DNA from: Glandiceps talaboti
Taxonomy: Eukaryota; Hemichordata; Enteropneusta; Spengelidae
NCBI RefSeq assembly: GCF_964340395.1
Contig: NC_135551.1
Span: 16,567,503 to 16,631,502, forward strand
Reading direction: 5' to 3'
Length of the DNA: 64,000 nucleotides
In this document: positions 1 to 11,579 of the stretch, piece after piece
Layout: each line of letters starts with the position of its first letter
Position numbering within the stretch: position 1 is the first letter of the stretch
Position numbers and translations under genes: made by a program
The notes under the pieces: model-generated
What the model saw: only the letters and a program-made list of their open reading frames with translations
Told to the model about the DNA's origin: nothing
Databases searched by the model: none

Positions 1-151
1 ATTAAAATCCGATGTAGATGTCGGCTAATCGTGCATTTATCGAGGCGATCAGGCTAAAAACGTAAACATCTACTACGAAGGTCAATTCAAGCTAAATAAC
101 GATGGTAAGATAGCAATGCACGATTAGCCGACATCTACATCGGATTTTAAT
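1..151. repeat. Short foldback (palindromic) element, 37-bp perfect arms
   Basis: Bases 1-37 and 115-151 are perfect inverted repeats around a 77-bp loop. Each arm begins ATTAAAATCCGATGTAGATG when read inward. No ORF lies inside. The perfect arms suggest a recent MITE-like or foldback insertion, or the inner end of a longer palindrome, because the left arm starts exactly at the window edge. Target duplications cannot be judged. Confidence 0.75.
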
Positions 152-700
152 CAGATTGAGAACATGCCATGTAAGTGTCTGGCTGTTTCACAATCAGTGC
201 TTCACTTATCTTGCACTTTGGGGCAAAAGTGAACTTGATGGTTTTGTAATGATAATCTTCATACTATTGGATAGTTTATAAAAGAACTTAATCTAAATTG
301 TTCTCTTCAGTATGAATTTGTCAGAAGGGCTGATATACTTCCTATTTCATACACTAAATGTATCAACACCACAACTCAAATTCAAGTTTCTATTGTACAC
401 TAGGTATGACCTCCTTAAGTGCTCTCACACATCAGTAACATTACTATGCATGCAATATCAAGACCCACTTTTATAACATGGAAAACTTATTTAAAAAGGT
501 TATATTTACTTTAGCTTTTTGATGTTTGGCAATATAATATATCTCTGAGGGGGTATGAATAACCTATAAATTGCCTAAATAGAAACAAAAAATACCGCCA
601 ATGGCGTTGTAGCACAACTGTACAGTTTTAAATGTTTATCCATATGCTAGTCCATGCTAACAATAGGTGTTCATTTGCTGAATAACTATCCAGTTGCCTA
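152..700. other. Non-coding, no recognisable feature
   Basis: AT-rich sequence with no coding potential and no repeat structure that I could see. Confidence 0.5.
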
Positions 701-701
701 T

Positions 702-1470
702 CCAACCATGTTGCTATCTTTATGATAAATGCTATCATTTGGCTGTTGCTATGGGCGTGGTCATGTTGTTAGATATATTTGCATACATTTATGTATGTTT
801 TTGTTCACTTGTGTATGAATTCCTGATATTGTCTTTGCAATACACGTGATCATTTGGCTGTTGCTATGGGCATGGTCTTGTTGCTAGGCAAATTTAAATA
901 CATTTTTTGAATGTTTATTCAATTGTCTATTAAACCCCATTGTTATCTTTGTGAAATACACCACCGTTTGGCTGTTGCTATGGGCGTGGTCATGGTTACT
1001 AGGGTATTTGCATACATTTTTTGAATGTTTATTCATTTGTCTATTAAACCCCATTGTTATCTTTGTGAAATACACCACCGTTTGGCTGTTGCCATGGGCG
1101 TGGTCATGGTTACTAGGGTATGTGTATACATTTTTTGAATTTTTATTCATTTGTCTTTCTATTCCTGTTGTTATCTTTGCAAAATACGTGATTATTTGGC
1201 TGTTGCTATGGGTGTGGTCTTGTTGCTATGCAAATTTACATACATTTTTTGAATGTTTATTCAATTGTCTATTAAACCCTGTTGTTATCTTTGTGAAATA
1301 CACCACTGTTTGGCTGTTGCTATGGGCGTGGTCATGGTTGCTAGGGTATTTGCACACATTTTTTGAATGTTTACTCACTTGCCTACCAGATGATGTTGTT
1401 ATTTGACCAAAATATACTGCCATTTGGTTGTTGCTAAAGGGCGTGGTCATGGTCGCTAGGGCCAATTTGG
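702..1470. repeat. Tandem array, about 7 copies of a ~113-bp unit
   Basis: The phrase GTTATCTTTGTGAAATACAC or a variant recurs near 702, 826, 941, 1054, 1168, 1281 and 1394. Each is followed by TTTGGCTGTTGCTATGGGCG and a CATTTTTTGAATGTTTATTC segment. The unit length is not a multiple of 3 throughout, so the hydrophobic repetitive translations on both strands are by-products of the repeat. The last unit grades into the next repeat family through a shared 'gaccaaaata' segment. Confidence 0.85.
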
Positions 1471-1489
1471 TCAAAATATTTTGAAGAAA

Positions 1490-2006
1490 ATCTGCAGAAT
1501 AACAGTTTCAGAAACATCTCGCCAAGTTTCAGGCTCATTGACCAAGTACTTTTTGAGATATAAGTTTTTGACCAAAAATGAACATTCTTACACCTAATTT
1601 GCATATCACTCATGGAATCATTGTATGCTTAATATATCTTCGTCCATACATCCCTAGATGCATCCCCATCAAATTTCAGCCCAATCTGCTCAGTAGTTTT
1701 GGAATTATAGATTTTTAACCAAAAAGACACATTTTTAGCCCTAATTTGCATATCACTGATGGAATCATCATGTCATGAACAAATCTTACTTTACACCCCC
1801 TAAAGAATCTTCCCACCAAATTTTGCACCAATCTGCCCAGTAGTTTCTGAGTTTAAGTTTTTTGACCAAAAATCACATTTTTTGACCCAAATCACACACC
1901 TGTGATGCGATCATTTTGATTTGAACAATTTCCCGACTAGACACCCAAGGTAATGGACCCACCAAATATCATGGCAATCGGTTCAGCAGTTTTTGACTTT
2001 AAGTTG

Positions 2007-2068
<62 letters not shown>

Positions 2069-2515
2069 GACAGACGCCGGGCGATCCAATGATCACCCTC
2101 GTGCTGCAATCATTTTCATTTCAAACTTAGTAAAATTTCCACCAAGAAAGAAAGGGCATATTTACCAGTCTTATTTACATAACCTATTGTAATAACTGGA
2201 TTTAGAATGTGCATATGAACTTTGCCCAGTGATTATATAACGTTACCTAACACATCCCCTCATGGTGTTCACTGAGAACAAAGAAGATTTTGAAGGAAAA
2301 TCACATTTTTTGACCCAAATCCCACATCGCTGATGCAATCACTTTCATTTGAACAATTTCCCAACTAGACACCAAAAGTGATATGACCACCAAATATCAA
2401 AGAAATCGGTCCAGCAGTTTTTGACTTTAAGTTGTTTACACACATTCACACACACAGACAGACAGACACTTTGCCATGCCTATAGCACTACTGAACATTC
2501 AGTTCAGTGGTGCTA
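1490..2515. repeat. Degenerate ~146-bp repeat family ending in CA/CAGA tracts
   Basis: Copies of a TTTTTGACCAAAAAT...TTTGCATATCAC...ATGGAATCAT unit occur near 1568, 1715, 1859 and 2307. Two of them (about 1877-2080 and 2307-2515) end in the same module: a 'cagcagtttttgactttaag' segment, then a (CA)n tract and a GACAGACAGAC tail. The second is followed by a short GTTCAGTGGTGCTAAAAAC tail. This modular dispersed repeat with a microsatellite tail suggests a non-autonomous element. I know of no coding function. Confidence 0.65.
2009..2075. repeat. (CA)n microsatellite with (CAGA)n tail
   Basis: A pure CA dinucleotide run of about 54 bp is followed by CAGACAGACAGAC. It forms the 3' tail of the surrounding repeat. 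Confidence 0.95.
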
Positions 2516-2519
2516 AAAA

Positions 2520-3300
2520 CTACAGATCTGGCAGGAGGAGGGACCCCTTGGACCCCATCACCCCAGAGGCGACTCATTTGTCAAACCAACATTAAGATTC
2601 ACCAAAATTGGTAAAAAAAACTTGAAAAGTGTCTTGGGGAGACCCCTAGGAACCCCCCCCCCCCACCATAAGAGGTAGACATGTCCAAGCCTCAAATCAA
2701 AGTTCTTCCCTCCACCTCTTACTGTCAAGATGTTATGAAACTTTATTTCAAAAATGTTTCAACAATGTGTAGTTGCTTTTTACATGTTAGAGCTGTCTTG
2801 TAAAGTTTGTAAATTATTGTCTGAAAGTGTCTGTTAATAGCCTGAAAATTGGCTTTAAGAGTACAAATCCTCCAGGGCTTCTAGAGGGACACACCCCCTA
2901 GAACCCCCTCCCCCATAAGAGGTAGACATGTTCCAGTTTCAAATCAAAGTTCTTAACTCCACCTCTTACTGTAAAGATGCTATGGAACTTTATTTCAAAA
3001 ATGTTTCAACCTTATGTAGTTGCTTTTTACATGTTAGAGCTGTCTTGTAAAGCTTGTAAATTATTGTCTGAAAGTGTCTGTGAATAGCCTAAACATTGCC
3101 TTTAGAAGTAAAAATCCTCCAGGGCTCCCCAAGAACCCCCCCCCCCACATACTCACACAAGAGGTAGACATAACCCAGTCTCAAAGCTCTTCCCTCTACA
3201 GCTTACTGTCAGATGCTATGATACTTTATTCACAGTCGTCAGTGACTTTTTGTTGGCCCAATGGAAAAAAACACTGACACCCCCCCCCCCCCCAAGCTGG
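2520..3300. repeat. Three tandem copies of a ~248-bp unit with poly-C tracts
   Basis: 'AAGAGGTAGACAT' recurs at about 2667, 2916 and 3162. Each copy sits downstream of a GGACCCCTAGAACCCCC-type stretch and a C-run. Each is followed by 'cctcttactgt...gatgctatg' and then a 'ttgctttttacatgttagagctgtcttgtaaag' region; the third copy is shorter. Poly-C runs near 2650, 3137 and 3281 vary in length. No coding function is seen. Confidence 0.75.
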
Positions 3301-4438
3301 AGAAACTGACTGGTCTATCTGAATGTCTGAGCTCACCAATCAAGTTTCCGATTTGTACTTTCAGTGTGTCATCATACCATGGCATAAAAACTCAATGATG
3401 TTTATTTAATTGAAATTCAAACATGTATGAAATATGTAGTTTTCTAAATAAAATATGTGTGTGATATAGAACAGCATCTTTTTACTCTCTGTATTACCCT
3501 GTGCGAAAACTAAACATAAAATTGTGGCAACAAATGTAGGTGTTCAACATTGACGTTAAAAAAATCCGGATATCTCAAAGAAGCAAAGAAAAAAAAAGTT
3601 GCCAGCATAGGCGAAGGAGAAAAAAAAATAATTCTCACTCTCAGGCAAGCAGGTGGGGCAAAAAATAATGACTCTCCACCAATCTTCCAAGCCCAGGATA
3701 TCGAATGGTCTACCCCTAATTATAATCTTCTTAACTGTCTGTGTGTATATGTAGACTAACATGGTAACAACAAACATGACGTAATAGAATTCAGAAAGAA
3801 AAGTGTCCTACCTAGCTTAGTGTTGATGTCCCAAACGTTAAACAAGGCCTTTGGTTGTAGAATATGTGTGACGCTTTCCAAGGGGACATGGTTCATTGGT
3901 TGGTGGCAGCACATGCTGGATTGTCACAGCGCACATGCAGCCAAGCACACATTTTTGTCACCTAGGCAGGAACTAAGCGACAAGGTCAAACTGTACTTTA
4001 GAAACAGTGCTCTGCGCCCCTCGCTATGACGTGAAGCTCCACCACCAGTCGCCTGCAATCTCAGCTCTTGTCATCGTACGTGTTTTCTGCGTCGTGCGTT
4101 GTCAAAAGCATAGACTTCGCGACAGACTGCACACGAGACGTAGCTAGCTACGTACTTCAACAATTCTGTCGTCTTCATGAAACTCCGTACCCTCGGTTGT
4201 CAGATCGTACGAATGTTCGTAGCGGAGATGTTGACTAAAAATGGTGGTTGTTGTCGGGTCCGGCTGCATTTAAGCTTGGATGTTAGTTTACAGCACGACG
4301 GAAATGCTCTTTTGGACATAAAACCACTGAGGATGCGCACACATGCGCAGAACCCCAAACAAAATAATCGAAGGGCAATCAACGTCACGCTTATGAAATA
4401 TTTGAGAACTCAGTCTCATTATTCGTCACCCGTCAGAG
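3301..4438. other. Non-coding; CpG-richer patch at about 4020-4240
   Basis: No recognisable gene. About 4020-4240 holds more CpG than the neighbours (for example GTCGTGCGTTGTC and ACGTAGCTAGCTACGTAC) and could be a diverged promoter or 5' exon. No initiation or splice pattern there convinced me, and open frames of 60-100 codons here show no family resemblance. Confidence 0.35.
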
Positions 4439-4439
4439 G

Positions 4440-4800
4440 ATTGAGATATAATTATATGTCGATCGCTAGGTGAAGAAAACACAGCGAACTGCACTATAAT
4501 TATATACGACTAGGTTTGGAGAGAGAAGCCAGTGAACTGAATTTGTTATAATTATATGGTGAAGTTTGAAGAAAACTCACCACATGGCTAGGCGAGGTTT
4601 GGAGCTGAGAAAACCTCCCCCAGCAGACTGAGGTATAAGCTTAATTATTCGGCGAGGTTTGAAGAGAAACGGCAGCGAACTGAAATAATTAGATGGTGAG
4701 ATTTGAAGAGAAACCTCTCAGATGCGGCGAGGTTTGGAGAGACGTAGATATAATTATTCGAGGTTTGAAGAAGAACGCAGATGCAGCCAGCGAAGTACGT
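4440..4800. repeat. Degenerate ~45-60-bp tandem repeat (GGCGAGGTTTGAAGAGAAA units)
   Basis: Variants of GGYGAGGTTTGAAGAGAAAC followed by CAGCGAACTGA and TATAATTATAT occur about seven times (near 4470, 4510, 4558, 4590, 4650, 4694, 4727 and 4757). A lone diverged copy sits at about 5589-5612. The order of sub-motifs is kept while spacing varies. No coding frame runs through the units. Confidence 0.6.
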
Positions 4801-5008
4801 TGTTCGTGCAAAAAGCTGTTCGTACACGATTTTTCAGTGGGCGGGCAATTTCCAAGCTTGGCTGGAGGGAGGGGAAAATGGCCCGGTATTTCAGCGGGCA
4901 ACATATATTTCAGCTGTAAGATATGGGGAATGGGGAAGGCAGTGGGCAAAGCGGGCAGTTTTCGATATTTTTTTTCGGGAAGTTTAATAGTCAACAAATT
5001 TCACAATG

Positions 5009-5028
5009 TTTTTTTTTTTTTTTTTTTT
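5009..5028. repeat. Poly-T tract
   Basis: About 20 consecutive T. It could be the tail of a minus-strand retroposon, but no body could be defined. Confidence 0.8.
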
Positions 5029-5029
5029 A

Positions 5030-6900
5030 CAATATTCACACATTAATAAGCTCTTATAGTATACATTAAATGTGTAATACAATAAGCTTTATTAATCGAC
5101 AGTAGCGAGGCAGTGCATTGAGATTGCAGCACAATCTAATATGTCAACTGACAACTGTCATTACGTATATCATGTATATATTAGAAGGAGAAACTGTTTT
5201 GTTGTGAGTATATCAAATAGCATCCTGAGTAAATTTAACATTAGGGCTTCAACGAATAGTGGACAGAGGCCATATGTCTGGTAGAGGGAGAGAGGGGAAA
5301 CCTTGGCGTAAATTGCGGGGAGCATGAGCGGGCAGTGGGCGGGCAAATCTGGCGGGAGGACAGGTAGTGTAATATCGCAGTGGGAGAGCAGATACGAACT
5401 GCTTTCACTTACCCTTCAATCTTGAATCAAATGTAATATTAGGTAAAAAGTGTTTATTAGCTATGTTTTAACTTTCTGTAATAATTTCAGAAAAAATGAC
5501 TCGTTGGCTGCACCTGAGAAGGCCAGCGTATTTAGAATAGAATATAATCTAAAAAGCTACTGTAACATTAATTTTCTTCATAGGATTATACGGCGAGGCT
5601 TGAAGAAGAAACCGTGTACCGTAACGTTAACGACGAAACCTCAGCGGAATGAAGGGATACCCCCATTGACTTGTTACCTCGAAGACACGTGTCAGACGTG
5701 TGCCTTCGGTTAAGCCCAAGAAAATAACTGTTTGGTTCCGATTACCTTATAGCTACCCTTAGCTTTTCACTGCCGTCCCTTAATTTTTTTTACAAATTAG
5801 AGAAATCAATAATAAAATTGCAACAATTGTGAACTCTCACGTGATACGAAAACTGACGTATATCAACTTAAAAAGATAAATTAAAACTGTTCTTCTAATA
5901 TGAAATGGCTGTACATCTGATAGCTATAGGAAGAAATAAAATAGCAAATCTACATAACCTAACTATTTTTAAATTGAGCGTAATCGGAACCACGCCAGTT
6001 TTTTATTAGGCCATATCATGGAGATGAAATTCTTCGCTTTGGGACAAAACGGTCAGCCAAGTGTGAGCCGGAACTAAGTGCCTTCAGAATAGACGGACAT
6101 GGACACGCGTTTCGAGAAGAAAAGGAAAGACTATACCAGACAATGTGCAGAATTGTATTCCACGTCAAGATTATTGACTTTATTGAGACTTTATTGACAT
6201 TTTGAGTTATTTACATCGAACATTCACATGAACTTTTGAACTCGGCCTACCGTTGGAAATTTTCCAGTTGTATGAGTTAGAATATTTTTTTTGCGAATTA
6301 TATTTTATTCCCCAGCTGCACAAAAACCTACGAACCCCCTTTTTGGAAATTTGTAAACTCCTTCCGGGTATTACTTGTGACTTTTGAATGGAACTTCAAA
6401 GTCTCTGAGGGGCAACGCAACGAAACGCCCCGTACATGACTTAGTACGTATTTCGATTGTTTACATTACTGTTGATAGCGTACGTCGCATTTCATAAAGC
6501 ACGCCATAGAATATTGTTATTGTGTAGTCTAGACATAGTTTCACTTGAGTTTAGACATAGACCCTACATGTCTATGGTTTAGAGCAACGAACAAACAGGC
6601 GCATTTTTATCGGTCCGATGTGACCCTTTTTAGCAACCTAGTTTACTTTCCCATGTGTTAGTATAGCGATTTCGAATACGAGTTTAATATTAGAGTAGTA
6701 AAATTTCTCGACCCTTAGATTTGACGTCGGCAATTTTATATAATCTGATTGGATAACGATCCATGGCCAGACCCGGCGTGCGTGATATTTTACAGGTCAA
6801 ACAACCTTTTGTTATGACTGATAGCTATAGATGGTTTCAACCACAAATTCGAACCGCGAAGTGAAATGTCGTCAATTTCTAACAGTTTTATAGTTATTTT
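5030..6900. other. Non-coding, no recognisable gene
   Basis: Unique-looking AT-rich DNA with scattered CpG. Short ORFs show no family motifs. A single diverged copy of the 4.44-4.80 kb repeat lies at about 5589. Confidence 0.4.
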
Positions 6901-6917
6901 TAGCTAGAGCTATTCAT

Positions 6918-6975
6918 ATGCAAATTAACATTTCCCTATATAAGTGCTGGGTTCATTGGCCAGACTCGGAGGTCT
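6918..6975 (+). promoter_or_regulatory. Octamer plus TATA-box promoter-like site
   Basis: ATGCAAAT at 6918-6925 is a perfect POU/octamer motif. It lies 11 bp upstream of TATATAAG at 6937-6944, a strong TATA box. An inverted CCAAT (ATTGG) follows at about 6954. This octamer-TATA spacing is known from H2B histone and some small nuclear RNA promoters. A start would fall near 6965-6975, but no histone ORF or known RNA follows. It could instead be a retroelement LTR promoter or chance. Confidence 0.35.
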
Positions 6976-7045
6976 GTTCCAGGCACATTTCGTCGGACCA
7001 ACAATTAGTTAACGAAATAGGATCAACGATTAGTAAACATACAAC

Positions 7046-7092
7046 GTGAGCGAGTGAGTGAGTGAGTGAGTGAGTGAGGGAGTGAGTGAGTG
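7046..7092. repeat. (GAGT)n microsatellite
   Basis: Tandem GAGT, about 10 copies, slightly interrupted by GAGG. Confidence 0.9.
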
Positions 7093-7428
7093 GGTATGGA
7101 GACACTATGTTGTACAATGATCGCCAGCAATTTTGCTTGACCTGGAGTAACCAAGGTTTTCATAATAATTAGTTTGTAAACAGTTAATCTGTGTTTGGAG
7201 AGTTGAGAATGGAGGTGTATGAGTGAAATGACGATAATTCTGTAACTGAGAAAAGAGGAACATGAAGGACCTTAGAGCTAGGTCTATCACAGTTCTTGGG
7301 GGAGGGGGGGTGTAAATCCTAAGTTTGGCAGCATATCGAGGCAGACATCTTCCGAGCATTAAAATATTAGTACGACTCCAAGATTCACATGTATGCCTAC
7401 ACTTCGTAGTGAATTAAACTTCTGGTTG

Positions 7429-7456
<28 letters not shown>
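7429..7456. repeat. Poly-T tract
   Basis: A run of about 27 T. As the complement of a poly-A tail it may mark an old minus-strand retroposon end. Confidence 0.85.
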
Positions 7457-7460
<4 letters not shown>

Positions 7461-7604
7461 ACGGGTGTTCGTTGCATCAACTATGTGTATTTGGTATGTT
7501 CATACCGACAACTGTTATTAAGTCAACTTCTGTGAGAGCTAACCTGGACTTGTTTCGATTTTGATAAGAGCGATCACGTTCGTCCATTGTTTCTCATTGT
7601 TTCC

Positions 7605-7990
7605 CACCTTAGTTACTTTGTTGAAAGCTGGAGAAACTGCCGATATTCAACTGCTCTTCATCCACTTTTCTGTTTACAAAAGAAGATTGTTCGACTCAGA
7701 CCTCTCTCCAACTGTCATGACCATTCTACTCCTCCTTTTAATCAATCTAAAATTTTTGAAATATATAGACATCGTAAACTTCAACTTCATAAGTTCATCT
7801 TCGACATAAAAAAGAAATCGCTATACATGTACCGATTGCTCTTGACAATTGCATTATAGACAACTTATCGCGATCAATTCAAGCAAGCACCAATGATAAT
7901 TTTAACAACATCCGAAGGTCTGCCTTTCAATTAGCCAACATGACTTCAAATATTGGGCCCTATCAAATCATGTAGTTCTGTACCCAGGCA
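7605..7990 (+). pseudogene. Degraded LINE reverse transcriptase, C-terminal fragment
   Basis: The plus-strand translation reads ...ALHPLFCLQKKIVRL..., then ...HSTPPFNQSKIFEIYRH..., then ...LQLHKFIFDIKKKS.... This matches the layout of the region just after the reverse transcriptase thumb in CR1/L2/Jockey-type LINEs (LxPLxxLQKKxxR, then PLFxxLxxLxxxDIxxxQ). The frame stops near 7856; a plausible continuation 'AFQLANMTSN' follows out of frame. No endonuclease or catalytic core remains, so this is a dead 3' fragment. Confidence 0.6.
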
Positions 7991-9189
7991 ATACGTGTAA
8001 TATACTATAGACATAAATTTAAGGCAAATTTAAAACGGTACATCGTTTGTCGTCGTACATCGAATCAATTCCTTTTTTACCTTCACGGACTACTTTACCC
8101 CCAATTGCAAGCACAATCAGAGTCAATAGTAATATATTGTGTACTTGAACAACTACGTCACTGTATCAAGAAAATCGATCTATCTCTAAGTTTTTAAAAA
8201 GTCACTCAAACTCGAAACTGAGTGGTAAACTTACCGTCTGTTTTGTTTTCGATGATGAATCCATCTATCATTTGCACTTGGTTTCTTTTTAACCAATGTT
8301 ACGAACTAGTGTTACACCACCGCCATGTTGTCATTTAAAAGTATCATTATGATCTAGGCTACGTAATGTTACGTTTTGGTGTCTAAGTTGTGTTATTATA
8401 GGCAGATCGGCAGAACGTAAACGATTCTCTAATCTGACCATCTTTTTAGAGTAACAGATAGAATCTAAAAAGTTTGTCTAAGTTAGGGAATTAGCCACAC
8501 AGGTATAATCACTAATACGTACGCTCATTACCCTCAGACAGACACCGAACTGCAAATAAAAATCTAAACTGTCTTTATTTCTCCATATGCCTAACATATA
8601 CATTTGTAGTTCTAGCTGTCACCTTCAAATTATAGTGATGTCATATTATAAATGTAATTTGTTACAAATAAATGATCTCTCACCTAGAGTCATTGTTCTA
8701 GAAGACGTGAACTTTCCACTGAATACTTAAGATTGTAATTTAAGATCATGTCACATGTAAATTTTCCACGTGTAAGATTCATGTTGATCACGACATTGGA
8801 AAATAGTCATTAATCTAAATTCAATAATCAACAAGTTACCTTGTTTACCAGTACTAATCTATGTTGTTTAATCAAAACACTTGACATCAAAACACTTGAA
8901 TTGTTAGTTACCAAGATAATGGCAATCAATCCAAAATTAGTAGAAAAATCAATATATCAGTAGACAACGTTGTTGTTAGCCCCTGTTTGTAAGTAGGTAG
9001 TAATTTTGGTAAAAATGACAAAATTCCAGATACGATATTTCTAGATCGTGACAGTATGACTGCTGACCTTTCGATCACAAGGTGTATAATATAATCGGTA
9101 TATAGAATAATATTTATTGTTGTAGACCTCTTATACTCTAAAGCAACAATATAATATATCTGATAGTGAAAAAGTACCTCTGTAACCCA
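7991..9189. other. Non-coding, no recognisable feature
   Basis: AT-rich DNA with only short ORFs on either strand and no domain motif. Confidence 0.4.
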
Positions 9190-9194
9190 AACAT

Positions 9195-9780
9195 TCATTT
9201 TTACTATCTTTTTAGTCGACTTTAGTAAGGCTTTCGATTCTGTAAATTATAATTTATTGTTGTATAGACTTTGCTTTGAGTCATACAATCATATTTAATG
9301 ATTCACCAATTGGTTTACAACGGTAGTTTGCAGTATTAGAGTCATTTCGAAATAGTCTATAAACATGACTAAAATAAAATCATTTTATATGGAAGTGGTT
9401 AAATTGTGACGCAATCCATAAATTGTGTATTCAAAGGTGAATGAACGGAAACTTTTAGTTACTACAAATATCTTGGTCCAATACTTCCAAACGGAAACAT
9501 TTGGAGCAAAGCAGTACTAGTGTCAACGCTATTGGAAATCAAGCCAGGAACGCCATGGAAGTACCTTTCATATAATCTGTAGTACTAGTGCTTTGCCGTA
9601 CAAATATTATTTTTAAGTTTTCCGATACAATTATTTTTACCAGTGATGAAGTATGGTTCCAAAATTTGGGATTATAAATCAGTATCAGTTCAGTGAAAGA
9701 ATACAACTTAAAATATTGTAAGACATTCCTTGGTGTTAAGTCGACAACGATAGATGCATGTGTTTGGGCGATTGTGGTTG
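9195..9780 (+). pseudogene. Degraded LINE reverse transcriptase fragment
   Basis: About 9205-9275 translates to FLVDFSKAFDSVNYNLLLYR, the palm motif A region (DFSKAFD) of LINE reverse transcriptases. About 9455-9510 gives SYYKYLGPILPNGNIWSKA, the thumb-start motif (YKYLG). About 9645-9700 gives MKYGSKIWDYKSVSV, the later (LYGSEIW)-type motif. Motif C (the FADD-type site) is deleted and frameshifts separate the blocks. Order and strand are consistent with one decayed element. Confidence 0.65.
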
Positions 9781-11340
9781 ATATTCATTTTTATTAATTA
9801 AACACACTTTCAACAATAGTTTGTAAATGTCATAACAAGAGTAGCTAGGCATAGTGACGATCTGAATGTTGCAATCGACAGCATCACCAGGGAATGTTAA
9901 GTTGACATTTATACGCGAAGGCTATTTGGTCTTTAAGTATGGATCATAAATGTCATAGGGCGTTTGCCGGTTTGAGGAGTTCTGGTCATGGACTGGCAGT
10001 TGAGGAAGGCGGGTCACTGCAGTATGTGTAAAGGTGATGAAGACGGTTTTTTGTTTGTTTATTTTTTTTTCAAAACACGTATGTCGACAGTTATTGAGAT
10101 TGACTTTCCATTCTCTCATGTTATTCTATGAGCATTCAGCAATAGTCAACTTAATTTTTTCTGTGAAACAAACCCTCTCTGTGTATGCTGTAAACCATTT
10201 CTATTTTGCTTGTATTTGTAAATATGCGATTTGGGCCAATGACCCTCAAGAGGAATAAATATCACATTATTTTACATAGATACATAATTGCTTTATATAC
10301 GGAGTGAGTACAGTGCCAATAATTAAAACAAGGTTAACCTCGTTTTGAAACTCCTGATAATTCTAAATGGTGGCCGCCAACGCCTGTTCACCACGTTCCT
10401 TAGCAACAGTTGCACAATCTCAATAAACGAACTCATAATTAGTTCGTTTAGTATAAAACCCCCTCCCTCTAAACGAACCTTAGCAAGTGCGACATCGACA
10501 CATTTATATATGGTGTAAACCACGTGGAAAATTGTAGCGGTAACACCACTTCGAGCGCTGTACCTCACATTAGATTTAAATTTTCAATCAACATATCAAC
10601 ATCTCAGTAGTAAATACAGAACCTGTTATCATTGAAGGCGTGAAAATTTTCGAAATGTAGCTAGAAGTGCGAAAAATTAATGAAGTTCAGCAATCACCTT
10701 GACGCCACACCCCCTCCCCTAAACGAATAAAGTTCGTTTATTGAGCTTGTGTGACATTGTGCGATCGTTGCTTACTGAATGAAAGTACTAGTCATGCAAC
10801 AATTCATTTAAAAAAAATAAAAATGTAAGTAACTGTTAGTTCATAATCACAACATGGTCATGAACGAGGCTTCAAAATGTAAACAAATGCAATTGCTTTC
10901 ATTCGAAATCGATCAAAAGGCTAAAATGTGTAAGCAATGTGATAGGAGGTCATCGCTATCCCTGCGCTATCCCTTGTCACGAGTTTGCTCTGCCTTGGAT
11001 GATTAGTTAAATATATACGTAATACAGTAGTTATACATCAATACCCATATACTAGTATCAGTTACTTTTACATATCACTACAAATATTTTTAAATGCGCA
11101 ACATCAAGATCCAAATTTTGTAGTCACGTAACACAGAGGGCGTACTCATGTGACCCTAGGTCACGTTACTTCATACTCTTACTTGGGATCCCTGTAGTGG
11201 TCAAAGACAAGATACAGTCACTCACTTCACAAACGGAAATATTCAAACAAAAAGACAACATCAGATAGGACCTAATGGTCAGCAGAATGGCATTTCAGAG
11301 TCATGAAAAACAAATTCCAGGCTGCTTCACTAGGAAGGAA
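9781..11340. other. Non-coding; two AAACGAA/TTCGTTT hairpins
   Basis: No gene was recognised. Hairpins AACGAACT-(loop)-AGTTCGTT at about 10,426-10,451 and AAACGAA-TAAAG-TTCGTTT at about 10,722-10,740 each lie beside a C-rich CCCCTCC(C)CTAAACGAA box. This suggests two remnants of one repeat. Confidence 0.4.
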
Positions 11341-11366
11341 GACATACAGACGAAAGGATTAAAATT

Positions 11367-11519
11367 GGTGCACCAAAACATATTATAAACTGGATAACTG
11401 AAGGTGTTCAACTCCCATTTGTGAGTGAACCAGAACAGTTTTGTCTACCAAATCATAAACTTTCCAGAAACCAGGCAGATTTTATCAACAAAAACATTCG
11501 AATGTGTACCCAAAAAGGG
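11367..11519 (+). pseudogene. Possible DIRS/Ngaro-like retroelement fragment
   Basis: A 51-codon open stretch contains HIINWITEGVQLPF, SEPEQFCLPNHKLS and NQADFINKNI. This resembles the segment just before the reverse transcriptase domain in DIRS/Ngaro-type tyrosine-recombinase retroelements (WIxxGxxLPF...PxxxxxxNxxxxxxxxxFIxxEI). The RT core itself is absent, and the next recognisable sequence belongs to a LINE endonuclease. The assignment rests on pattern memory. Confidence 0.35.
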
Positions 11520-11579
11520 AGACTTCCACAAATACATAGGTTTCAAGTTAATTAGTAAGATAGGGAGAACCAAATGACA

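Noticed and set aside
951-1406. 151-codon hydrophobic repetitive ORF
   Set aside because: It follows the 113-bp tandem repeat and also exists in antisense. Unit length is not codon-based, and there is no start, splice or domain support.
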